In this document: positions 54,108-64,000 of the stretch, one piece after another
How the letters are laid out: each line of letters begins with the position of its first letter
How positions within the stretch are numbered: the first letter of the stretch is position 1
From: Rhodocollybia butyracea
Lineage: Eukaryota; Basidiomycota; Agaricomycetes; Agaricales; Omphalotaceae
Reading direction: 5' to 3'
NCBI GenBank assembly: GCA_015501585.1
Contig: JADNRY010000006.1
Coordinates: forward strand, 496,001-560,000
DNA: 64,000 nt
Program-made: the position numbers and the translations under genes
The notes under the pieces: model-generated
The model's input: the letters and a program-made list of their open reading frames with translations, nothing else
The model's database searches: none
Told to the model about the DNA's origin: nothing

Positions 54108-57100
54108 TGTTACTGCACAAGGGGTTGTTCTACCAGGTTCTACAGGGTTCTACTTCGCCTCGTCCTTAGATTATATAGGACTGGCTCAAACAAATTATGA
54201 CTCCAATAATGTACTGCAATATGCACTGATTACGATCATGTTGCTACGAAAGCACATTCGCGGCACGCCCGAAATCTGAACACCGGTTCGTTTGCACCAT
54301 CATCATACTTGAAAAGGTATGAACAAGCTCACAATATCTGCAGCATGATAAGAGTATTTCAGTCAGTTATGTGCAAGCCTGGAGCCATCTCGTAACCATT
54401 CTTGCCCTGGATTAAGTAACCTAGGCTGAGGGTAATCTGACTCTCTCAACCGGGGCTCACAAGTTAAAAACAATGCCACTATTTGTTGAAACTACATTAC
54501 CGCTTATGAGTTGTATCTAACCAGTAATGTGAGTCAACTAGATGCACTTGCTATACAATCAATGAACTGTCAATATATGCTATGTTGAACAATGTTTTTT
54601 GTGTTTCTGGCCTTCAACAGCACAGCCATCTTTGCATATTCCCTCTCACACCGAAAAGAGAGAAATATCTGTCGTTCTGTACTGGAATTTTCTGATAAGA
54701 TAAAATAATCCTCCCATAGTTCATCATAAAATTTCAGTAACCATTTCAGGCAGACTGAAAACCACTGATTATCTTTATTAGGATAATCAGCTTTATTTTA
54801 GTACAAAAACAAGCTTGAGACCCGTGCCTACGTCATGGAGATATCCACATTAAATCTACCTTACGTCTTCAAATAAAAATTAGCCTTGTTTTACCATGCT
54901 TTTCTAAGTACTTTTGTAGACTGTATGCTATCATGATGCATGGACTCCCAAAGCTTTCCTTGAAGCTTCTTGCATTCATAATACCTGGCAGTGAGGCTTG
55001 CACATGGGCATAGCACAGGACCCTTGAATATGACTGCCAGCTCATATCATCAAAGGGGTTTTGGGACCCCACTGGTTGGGATGTTTGTACTATGAAAAGG
55101 CCCACTGCAGGCGGAGCTGGATGTTTTGTTTGTATCATGACCCCCTCGGGCCTTGCTTGGGCCCAAAGATGGTGCTTATCTTGCACATCTTTCTAAGCCT
55201 TGTTGAGAACATAGTGCTTCAACTAATCTAGCACCTACCTGTCTATTACCTTTTCTTTTTTAGATCCTGCCTGCCACGCCCGATATTGGAGGCTGCTTGG
55301 AGCAGAAAGGTGACAATTGGGGGCAGAGAGTCCCAGTTATGTACCTCAGTGGACTCACAGGAATCGACGTCTCCCTGCTCAAATCTTCATTTACATTTGG
55401 TACCTCCTTGACTGAATATTCTGGATTTAAGTAAACACTTGGACCCACAACATGTTTTGGACTCCCTCTCTCTTGACCGACCTCTGGGATCTTCCCAGCA
55501 ACTTATTGTTACCGGAGTCGCAGCACACAGTAAAAATTAGGTCTTTGGGATGTCTTGGGAGTCGGGATGCCATTTAGCCCCAATTTTCTATCACACTTCC
55601 CCAAGGTATGAGCCGCTCAACTGGGTCCCGATCATATATTCAAAGGTACTCAGACCTCATGGTTCCCAGAACTTGTAACAGACCTATTTTCACAAAGGCT
55701 CCTGAGGCCAAAATTCTACCAGTCTAATTTAACAATATTTGTCCCTTTTCCCCTCCTTTTAATCTTGCCTTGAGCCATAGGAATATCAGCATCATGTTTA
55801 TAAGTACTTACCCTCAATTTCTGCATTTTGACAGCAGTCCAGTGATGCAAATATAAGTGGTATGCACTGGTATGCATAACATATTATTGTAACAGCAGAT
55901 CTGTAAGCATGATCCTCAAGAAACTTCAGCAAAACCAATGCAGAGCACTTGTCAGAGGTGGCCCCTCGATAATAGTCTATCAAAGTTGTAGTAAGTCACT
56001 CAGGCTACTGGCTCAAGTCTAACCTGTGGAGGTACATCCAAGACAGCACTATTTATTATGGTCTCATCGATTATGTAGCTTGACAATTATATGGCTATAA
56101 GCTTATAAGAGGCGCAAAAGATCATCGGCCTGTTGACTCCGCCGGGACAGCCGCTGCGTGGGAGTTGCTGATGTAAATTACTTTGAGCGTCTAAAAAACC
56201 TTTATTTAGGGCCTGTTCGGCAACACGAATCTGGATTTTGTGTGATTTTGCCAGAGGCAAGATTTTGAAGACTTATATAAAATGTTCGGATCAGCTGGCC
56301 GGTCGCCATGACTCTGGAAATGTCATAAAATGACATAACTCCTGCCCTGACATGTCGGACGTTCCTCTCGCTGTCCCGCAAGTCATCCCGACCACTCTCA
56401 ATGATGCCACCCAGTGACCAACATGTTCTGGTCATCATCTTTCAAGTTTAATGTAATTGTATATTATTGTTAAAGCGATTTTGTTCCTCTATATTGTCTA
56501 AGCAAGTGAAACCTAAAGTAAAAACTACATTTGAGAGCGGCGGGCATGTCTGAGCATCGAGCGGGGTGTTGACCTCAACATGGAAGAAATGTCTGACAGG
56601 CTGTGACAGCATGCGCGTTTACACGGAGCGCTCAACTGGCTGATCCGAGTAATACTTACAAATGCTTGATGGCTTTTTTATATGGTGGCAATACCTGGCA
56701 AAATCCAAACAAAATCTGAGATTCGTGTTGCCGAACAGGCCCTTAGAGTATAGGATCTGCTTGGTAGATTTTTCTCTCTTTTTGGTGTGTCGCATGATTG
56801 CCAATACTACTCTCACACAAAGCATGCTTGTAGTACAGGCTTACAGCAGTAGCTGGGTACTATTTAATCTCTAGATCTTCCTTGTCCCGGTTTGGGTTCA
56901 ATGCCTTAGCCTACCCATACATCACCTTTAAGATTACCTCTTTGCAGAACTTCCACACAACACATAGGTCCTGTCTATCTCATCTATGTGTGCAGTGACA
57001 AGAATCTTCTTTCTCCTTGCTTGAGTCAGATCTAAACTTACTTCAAACTGGTAAAATTATGTGAGGCCAATCTAGCCTAAGCTTGTAAACTTGAGCCAAA

Positions 57101-57806
57101 TACAGCAGAAAAATTGGACTTGCAGTGAGCTCAGTAAAAATTTGGACTACCTTTTATTACTGCTTTCTCCATGTAAAGTATCTATCAGGTAGTTGAAAAA
57201 CTAGTTAGATGTGATGCATAAAACATCTGCCCTGCCGAGGCTCGAACTCTCAACCTTCCGCTGACGCACGGCATCAACGCTCCGGTGTCCCGAGTCCAAA
57301 TAAGGGACGAGTCAGGTGACAGCGTGCGCGTCATAGAACGCGATACGGTCCGCCGACCCGTTGCCGCTCTTGCCGCTACTCTTTAGCCTTCAACTGACAC
57401 ACTTTCCACACCTCTAGTGTTATGAGTTCCATTATATGATTAGTCCCATTTCTATATATAATAAACAAGCCCACTATTTGTAAGGAATCCTCGAGGCTAA
57501 TCAACTGGTGGATGATTACTGGACCGATGATACTTTTCAAAATATATACAGTACAAGAAAACTGGGTGGATACCTATGCTGTGGGCAAATAGCGAATAGG
57601 ATAGCGCCATATTATTAATCATTGCCATATCCGGAATGCCGTCTGGCACAGAGCAGGATAGCACTCATCGACTTTCGTCTTTTCGTAATTTTTTTTCCTT
57701 CATCGTCTATCTTCACGCTAGGGGCAGTTTTCTTGCCTACTTCATCCTCAAACATCCTAGTTTATCTGCGCGCGCTTAAATTAACAAACTTTTCCTATTA
57801 TACTGG
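54108..57806. other. Gene-poor, mobile-element-rich interval
   Basis: 3.7 kb with no intact gene. Minus-strand fragments near 54869-55186 and 55798-55983 have some protein character and may be remnants of an old transposon gene, but I could not identify a family. A MITE sits at 56209-56742. Base composition is more AT-rich than in the gene blocks. Confidence 0.5.
56209..56742. mobile_element. PIF/Harbinger-type MITE, 534 bp
   Basis: Terminal inverted repeats are perfect over 24 bp: the left end begins GGGCCTGTTCGGCAAC at 56209 and the right end is its reverse complement, finishing at 56742. Imperfect similarity continues for some 25 bp further in (GATTTTG...GATTTTGCCAG on both sides). The element is flanked by TTA on each side (56206-56208 and 56743-56745), the 3 bp target duplication typical of PIF/Harbinger. 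It has no coding capacity, so it would need a transposase in trans. Confidence 0.88.
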
Positions 57807-60800
57807 ATGATGCATGGCACTGTCTTCAAATTCTACCAGCCCCCAACTCCTCTTGAACCAAATGTCAACATATCGGCTCAGGATTCGCAGCCTAAGCGCT
57901 CACGAGGTCGTCCAAAGGGCTCAAAAAACAAGCCAAAAGAACATGTTAACACAAATACAACTCCCAGCTTGATTGGACAACAATCAACTATCATATCATC
58001 TACCGCGGGGCATCAGTCTCCGGAAACAGAATACAAGCAGTGTGAGGATGAGCGAGTGATTTCCGAGCAAGGACAATATGAGCATGAGTGTACTGGAAAG
58101 TCAAACAGAAGATTATTAACATCTAACGAGGGACTGGTGAGTTCTCTGATGACTTTTTCCATTTTAGTCACTAATCTATTGGCTATCAGCCTATTCCAGG
58201 ATCTCAAATTCCGTCTCAACTTGGGCATTCTACAGTGAATCGACAGGATGTCTGCTCTCGTGCAGTGTTGCCACCTTTCGCACTTTTCTCTGACCCGCAT
58301 CTTCTATCCACAAGTTCAAGACCAGAAACCATATCCCAGCCTCCATCACCTTTAAATCCCAATCCAGCTACCATAACTTCGAGTCAAGGCGTTGTTGATT
58401 GTGCGCGAATTGTTCATGCGCAATCCAATAGTACCGCTATTTCACCTGTGACTGCTACTGTTTCTACACCAAATCCAATTAACTTCATTACCGATGTTGA
58501 AAATGAGTTTGATCCTCATGCTTTTGTAGCAGAGGGTATAGGTGAAGATGATATGGATGAAGGTGACAATGAGCAGTCCTCTTCGAAGCGGAACACATTT
58601 CCTGAGTGGTTTCAAGTGCTGCTTGAAAAAATTCACAGAGAGCTGAAGCATGACCTTGAAGAAACGATGCCTGGAAAGTCGCGGCACTATCTCACTGGTA
58701 GTTTTTGGATTCCACGAAAGGCTGTTTGGTTTCTACTCTCGAAAGTCAATGTGAAACCAACTGATGTCTTTGCACCAGACTTCTTTCTCTGGGATCCAGT
58801 GAGCCTTCTAGGGACATCGATCCCTTGCCCTCACTTGGGATGGTGTCGTTCATCGGCCCCGACGCATTGTTGATATTGACTCAATGTTCTGGTTAATTGG
58901 TTACACTTACGCATGCCGCAAACGATCTACCGGCCCAGAAAACTGGTGGATGTGGCTCAAAATTTCGAAGCTGGGATCAGCGCATCCTTCAGCATCTTCC
59001 ACTTTCCCTTGCGGCTGAATTTCCAGCTCACCTGACTTGGCGCAGTGGGTTGTCAACTTGTGCCTTTGGTGTTGTACGATCCTGCTTTCAACATGGAATG
59101 GGTGCGGAGGAGGTTGCAGATCTTTTCCGCATGCAGCATCTTCATCGCTTTGATGAAATCAGGTTACAGTATCTCCGAGCAAAAGTTGCACGTATGGGAT
59201 TACCTGGACAGAGTTACAAGCCATTCCTTCCATTTGAGGATCGCTTGTCATCAGGCTTTCACGGTTTCACGCCAAGTGGACAGTGGCTTCGTGATGTTTA
59301 TGATACATTTATTGAGTCCTATCGTGATGTTTTAAATCAACATACTGCAATGCTCTCTGCACGAGTATGTGCAATTGACCATAGTCACAAAGTTTGTTAG
59401 TTCTTATCTTGTTTTAAATCTATTGACACCTTTTGTAGCTGGCAAAACATGTTTTCAAGCTTGATGGTGCCCCAATTTTCACGGCACTACTCACTGTCAC
59501 CAATGAGAAGGGTGAAATCAAAGTCTGTGTGTTTGTAGCCACCAAATCTCACTCGCAGTATGAAGATGCTCTACGACACTTGGCAGATGATCTCTTAGTG
59601 TACGGACATGATCTACCACAAGCCTTCTACACCGACAACATGGTTGATAAAGGAATGCTCGAAAGTATTTTCTCCTCACTCCGTGACAGTGTTACACCAG
59701 TCCAAAAACATGCACACCTTCCTGTTTTACCTGTCCCTGCTCATGTGCGCTCACCCCATGTTCTTGACTCTATAACCACAACCAATAATACTATGCGGGG
59801 TATCTTGGATGACATTCCTTCGAGTGGATACCTGGTGGTTGGATTTGACTCAGAATGGAATGTCGATGTTGCTCCTAGTGGACGTTTGAGTGGACGTGGT
59901 CCTCCAGCGGTCATTCAGATAGCTCAGGAAGAGCACATATACATTCTTCAGGTCCGTCCGCCAATCCTGTTTCAATTTTCTAATAGCTAATCATGGCTAT
60001 TTAGGTTGGCGAGATGCTCAGTAGAAAGACATTGCCCAATGAACTGGTCAACTTTCTATGTGAGCCGCAGGTCATCAAAGTGGGCCGGCAAGTTAGCGGT
60101 GATTTACGCCAGCTTGCTGTTGCAGCTGGTAAGAATCCTGGGTCTTTCCATGGTGCTCTTGATCTTGCTAGCTTTGCAAAGGATCGGTTTCTCATTGCTA
60201 AAAGTACTATATCACTTAAAGATCTCACAGCATCCATTCTACATCTCTGTCTTCCAAAGAATTGTGCGGAGCGCATAAGCAGCAACTGGACTGACCATGA
60301 ACTCAGCCCAGCTCAATTGGAATATGCTGCTTGTGATGCCTATGTATCGCTGCTCTTGTATCATGAAATCAACAAAACCCCTCTCCCTGTTCCCTTGGTT
60401 GATACTGTCTCTTGTGGTACACCAGTGGTACTTCTTACTGATGACAACAAATCACTTGCTGCTCATGGAATAATATCTCCAGTGGCATCGTTTGGTACGT
60501 TTGATGGCATGAATATCACTGCTACACGTACAGTTGTTACTGTCCAGGTTGTCCATATTCCTGGAGCTATCATTGGTCAAAACAAAAAGCGCACACTGAA
60601 GGATTGTGGTTTACCTCCATTTGATCTAATGGCACATCGGGCACATGTTCAGGTGGTAGCTGAATGCTTCAATGCTTCAAACACGCCCATTTCATCTCCC
60701 CCAGTTCCTCTGAATCACATTGTCACAATGTCGTCGGAAGATGTCATACTAGTCGATAATCCAATCTCCGAGGGTGACGAAGGACTTGACCTTGATATGG

Positions 60801-62691
60801 CTATAGGCGAGGATGACCAGGCTAGCCCAGAGATGCTTGCATCAGAGAAAGATGAAGTTAGTGCAGGGCTAGGTGCTGAAATTCTTGGCCCGGTAGACGC
60901 ATATCCATTCAGCAGCAGCATTCGAAGCCGCGTACTCAAGGATATCTTTCACGTTTTTCACATGTTGTATATTTCACGTACACATGGGCTACGTGTTGCC
61001 TTTTCTCATGCACTCCGTGATGCTCTACTCATTCCACACCCAGCCGACAAAGCCAAAATCGAGGTATATCTCCAAACACAGGATGTTCCTTGGAATAGTA
61101 TGCTTGAATTCCAACCAACATGGCTCTGGAGACATTGTCGCCGCACGATACCACCGCCTGAGGTGCTGTATCCCTTGGTACATCAAGTGTTCACAACTTG
61201 GGGCCCTCTCAAAGATGCAAAGACTCATCTTCCACTTTTCAATACTGCAGCCTGGAAAGTTTCAAAGAATATTCTGGAGCTCATCAAAAATGGACATGTT
61301 TCAGATCCTCCTGGGGTAGAGCTATATTATTGCATTGGCCTTGATCAGAAGGCTGGAGGTCTACCTATTTATCGTTGTGTTCGGGGGACTAACATGGTTG
61401 AAGGCGGTGTACATACACACTTGCGTACAAAGCTGCCTTCTGGTGGTGCATCTGTTCGGCATATGGTTGCTTGTCTTTTGGATTTCGTGCTCCACCACAA
61501 TATTCGGGTTGGTTTTTCATTTAAGTTCAGTTATTATTTCACTGTGACAACTCATTATTTAGGTTGGTCATTTCAACTCCACAGGAACAAAGTTCTGCAG
61601 CCATGATTCTATCTGGTTGTCAAACAACATTCAAGAACTTGAAATTACACTGAGCGAGCATTATGGCCTTCCACCATGTGAACTTGTATGGGTTAATGGC
61701 AACCTTTATCAACCCACTCGTCAAACGGTTGGTATATTATCAATCCCCCAATCTGTCTGCGACGCAATGAAAATCCAGCCGTACAACTCAGAGGTGGATG
61801 CAAAACAGAAACAAGCTTATCTTGCACGCATGCAAGGAACACGTCTCCCTGTCCTTCCTGTCCATACACTCCCAGAGAAAGCTCTATTTAATAAGCTGAT
61901 GCGAACATCTCTGACATTCCAGAGCTGCAAGACTACAGTTACCGTAGCAGCTACCGAAATATGGAACCGAGAAGCCAAAAAAAGCACTGATATATACTAC
62001 AAGGTATGGCTCACAGTTAGTTTATGGTACATATTATGCTTACACAATGTTAGCTGGAGGAACAGCTCACCGCATATCTGAACGGACCATACAAAGATTC
62101 CACCAACATCCGACAATCTTGCTCACAAGCTCGGGATGCAACTGCTATGCTTGGACGTGTGCTACAGGACTCTCACCGCTCAGATCGTATATGTATTGCT
62201 CAGTCTGGTAACCCAGTTCCTCATCGTGTGACTTCGGGCTTTCAATCTAATGCTCCAAATCCAAGGTAAGCTTTTAACTTATGCTACTTGGCGTAAGCAC
62301 TAAAACCACTACTAGCTCAACTCCAGGACCTTCATCACACATTCAACAATTGGCAGCCACAAATGACATTCCGATTAGTGCAGCGCATGCAACAACTACA
62401 CTCAGTGTTAAACGCACTGCTGATGCAACTCTCACGTCAACAGTGGCTAAAAAAACTCGGAAAACTCGAACTTGCCCTCGCTGCAATAGAGAAGGTTGTA
62501 AAGGGAGTCAGAACTGGGTGACATGCCAGTTTAGCTGTCAAGATTGTGGAAAGAAGAGAGTTATTGAATGTGCAGGGAGGTCATCAAAGTTTCCAAACAA
62601 ACCGCGTTGCATTCCTGCTGATGCCTTGACTGATCTCTCGTCCAAAGCTAAAGCTACATTAAACTCACTGTGTAACCAGATTATCTTCTAG
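57807..62691 (+). CDS. Transposon-like AT-hook protein with internal DEDDy exonuclease domain and Cys-rich tail
   Basis: ATG 57807. An AT-hook-like stretch (PKRSRGRPKGSKNKPK, ~57892-57940) is followed by an acidic linker, then FPEWFQVLLEKIHRELKHDL, DFFLWDP, RPRRIVDIDSMFWLIGYTYA and HLTWRSGLSTCAFGVVRSCF, a block I associate with the mushroom DUF6729 type. Then AIDHSHK-LAKHVFKLDG and QAFYTDNMVDKGMLESIFSS, which could be transposase-like acidic sites. A 3'-5' exonuclease domain follows: VVGFDSEWNVD (Exo I, ~59835), SGDLRQLA (Exo II, ~60095), YAACDAYVSLLLY (Exo III, YxxxD). The C-terminus has CPRCNREGC and CQDCGKKRVIEC, zinc-ribbon-like. Introns near 58137, 59393, 59952, 61508, 62005 and 62265. 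Two frame changes between 58790 and 58960 suggest decay or base-call errors. Function unknown; likely mobile or domesticated. Confidence 0.7.
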
Positions 62692-63268
62692 TTTAGTACT
62701 TAGCTTGTATACTTTCTAATGTATCTATATTCAACGAACTACTATGTGATGAGATGCAACTAATATCTTATCTATCTTATCTATTGATTGATAACAAGCA
62801 TAATTTTCTGCTTTTGGGTTCGCTATCTAGATGAGCAATGTAATATTCACGAGATTTCCCGAAACTTACGGCAAAAAATATTCGAAAAAGGAAAATCCCA
62901 GGATTTTCTGGTTGTATTCAGCTCGGTAACGTAGACACAATTCAAATGCCATAAAAACACCGGGATCTCCTTGCGAGAGCTTTGAAGGCAACACAGCGTG
63001 ATTTGAGCTGAGACAGATAACAGATAATCTCTTTCTTTTTCCTTTTCTTTCTTCTCCTCTTTCCTTTTTTGGTTTTTATTTTATTTCTGATTTCTGGCCC
63101 ACAACATCGCTATCCAGCCAGAAAACTGAGTTGGGGGACCGGGACCCGCCGCTTGTCCCTCTCATTCCAATAATTTTGATGCATGAATAAATATGCTGTG
63201 ATCGGGCGGGTTGCGGCCCGAACAACTGCATCCACGGTTCAAGTCACCAGGACTTTACTTCGACTCCC
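62692..63268. other. Intergenic between the transposon-like gene and L2HGDH
   Basis: AT-rich, with pyrimidine runs at 63030-63075 that may belong to the dehydrogenase promoter. I looked for a terminal inverted repeat matching the region upstream of 57807 and did not see one. Confidence 0.45.
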
Positions 63269-64000
63269 ATGAAGATTAGAGGGCTAATAGCTGCTCTGAA
63301 CAGTAACAACAAGTTTCCATACAAGGTGACCTTTCCGGCGTTGTGCTTATGCAGCTGAACAGAAACTCTTCAGACCCCAGAGCTTGTTGTAGACCATCTA
63401 GTTATTGGGGCTGGTAAGGAAACGAGATTGAACTCTGCCCTACATCCAATATCAATGAATTTTAGGTGTCGTGGGACTTGCAATTGCTCAAAAATTATGT
63501 GAAAAATTTCCTACCAAGTCTACATATGTGGTGGAACGGCATGGTCGTGCTGGAGAAGAGACAAGGTGAGTTATCGGGATTGAAAACATCGATGTTTATT
63601 TATTTCTATGTTTATACAGCTCTAGGAACTCTGAGGTTATCCACGCAGGTACTTGCGCTCAATTCTGAACGCGTCTTCGAGGAGAACCTGAAAACTTGAT
63701 TCTCAGGTATCTACTACCCCTCCGATTCTCTCAAAACTCGATTATGCATCCGCGGTCGTGACCTCCTGTACCAGCGATGTAAATCCTTTGATATTCCCCA
63801 TCGCAAGACTGGAAAGCTTGTTGTTGCGATGGCTGATCAACGTCCGTACATTGAGCATCTCCACCACAAGTTCCAGCTCCAGCGCGAGAACCAAGATGCC
63901 GACTCGTTCCCTGCCGGTGCTGTACCTACAATGCTAATATCCGGGGACGAAGCTCGCGCTATGGAACCAAACTTGTCGCCAGAGATCGCAGCCGCCCTAT
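63269..64000 (+). CDS. L2HGDH: L-2-hydroxyglutarate dehydrogenase (partial, C-terminus off the window)
   Basis: ATG 63269 starts a short first exon MKIRGLIAALN; an intron with GTAACA donor (60 nt) joins KTLQTPELVVDHLVIGAG, then after the next intron VVGLAIAQKLCEKFPTKSTY, VVERHGRAGEETRSRNSEVI and HAGIYYPSDSLKTRLCIRGR. GAGVVG is the FAD-binding GxGxxG; RNSEVIHAGIYYP is the family signature of FAD oxidoreductases of the L2HGDH group, usually mitochondrial. It oxidises L-2-hydroxyglutarate, a metabolic by-product, to 2-oxoglutarate. The frame is still open at base 64000. Confidence 0.88.

Noticed and set aside
57228..57300. tRNA-like segment on the minus strand (TTCGAGCC B-box, D/anticodon-like pieces)
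   Set aside because: The T-arm pairs at only three positions, the variable region has the wrong length and no matching 5' acceptor strand (TGCCCTG) is found upstream.
56209..62691. MITE and transposon-like gene as one large element
   Set aside because: The MITE has its own two TIRs and TTA duplication, complete within 56206-56745, and no third TIR is seen near 62700.
1..64000. CRISPR arrays, bacterial operons, phage genes
   Set aside because: Intron structure and gene content are fungal nuclear; no regularly spaced repeat array is visible.

Overview
The window reads as nuclear DNA of a mushroom-type fungus (Basidiomycota, Agaricomycetes). Evidence: genes are dense on both strands, most are cut by 45-60 nt GT-AG introns, exons can be very short, and several families are ones I know mainly from Agaricomycetes. 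Gene models below come from joining open frames across GT-AG introns by eye. No database was searched.

Left part (1-18 kb) is a housekeeping block: a partial Mrc1/claspin-like checkpoint gene, two long disordered proteins, a small conserved protein, ribosomal protein RPS7, a Rab GTPase, an AMMECR1-domain protein, a mitochondrial-type PPR protein and ribosomal protein RPL3. A decayed phosphotransferase gene lies just before a secreted GH35 beta-galactosidase (18.5-22.1 kb).

The middle (22-31.5 kb) is accessory. It holds a 2.9 kb tandem duplication carrying two copies of a DUF3445/haem-dependent N-demethylase-like gene, the left copy damaged by a 29 nt deletion, followed by one or two Agaricomycete-type proteins of unknown function. 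From 32 to 54 kb the content is core again: an EH-domain coiled-coil protein, a zinc alcohol dehydrogenase, the Hsp90 cochaperone Cns1, mitochondrial L12, CCR4-NOT subunit Not3/5, the polarity scaffold Bem1, an RRM-less CstF-64-like protein sharing a 52 bp promoter with RNase P subunit POP4, a seven-helix membrane protein, a cation/proton antiporter and an unusual T4-Rnl1-like RNA ligase.

The right end (54-63 kb) is a mobile-element zone: a gene-free stretch with a 534 bp PIF/Harbinger-type MITE (perfect TIRs, TTA target duplication), then a large AT-hook protein with an internal DEDDy exonuclease domain and zinc-ribbon tail that looks transposon-derived. The window ends inside an L-2-hydroxyglutarate dehydrogenase gene.

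The most striking points are: (i) reading-frame breaks at homopolymer runs in genes that should be intact (RPS7, PPR, 28 kb gene), which suggests homopolymer errors in this assembly; (ii) the Rnl1-like RNA ligase whose stop codon lies in a TATC-tailed SINE-like repeat also found at 7.5 kb; (iii) the exonuclease-containing transposase-like gene; (iv) the young tandem duplication with one decaying copy and a shared non-canonical GC-AG intron.
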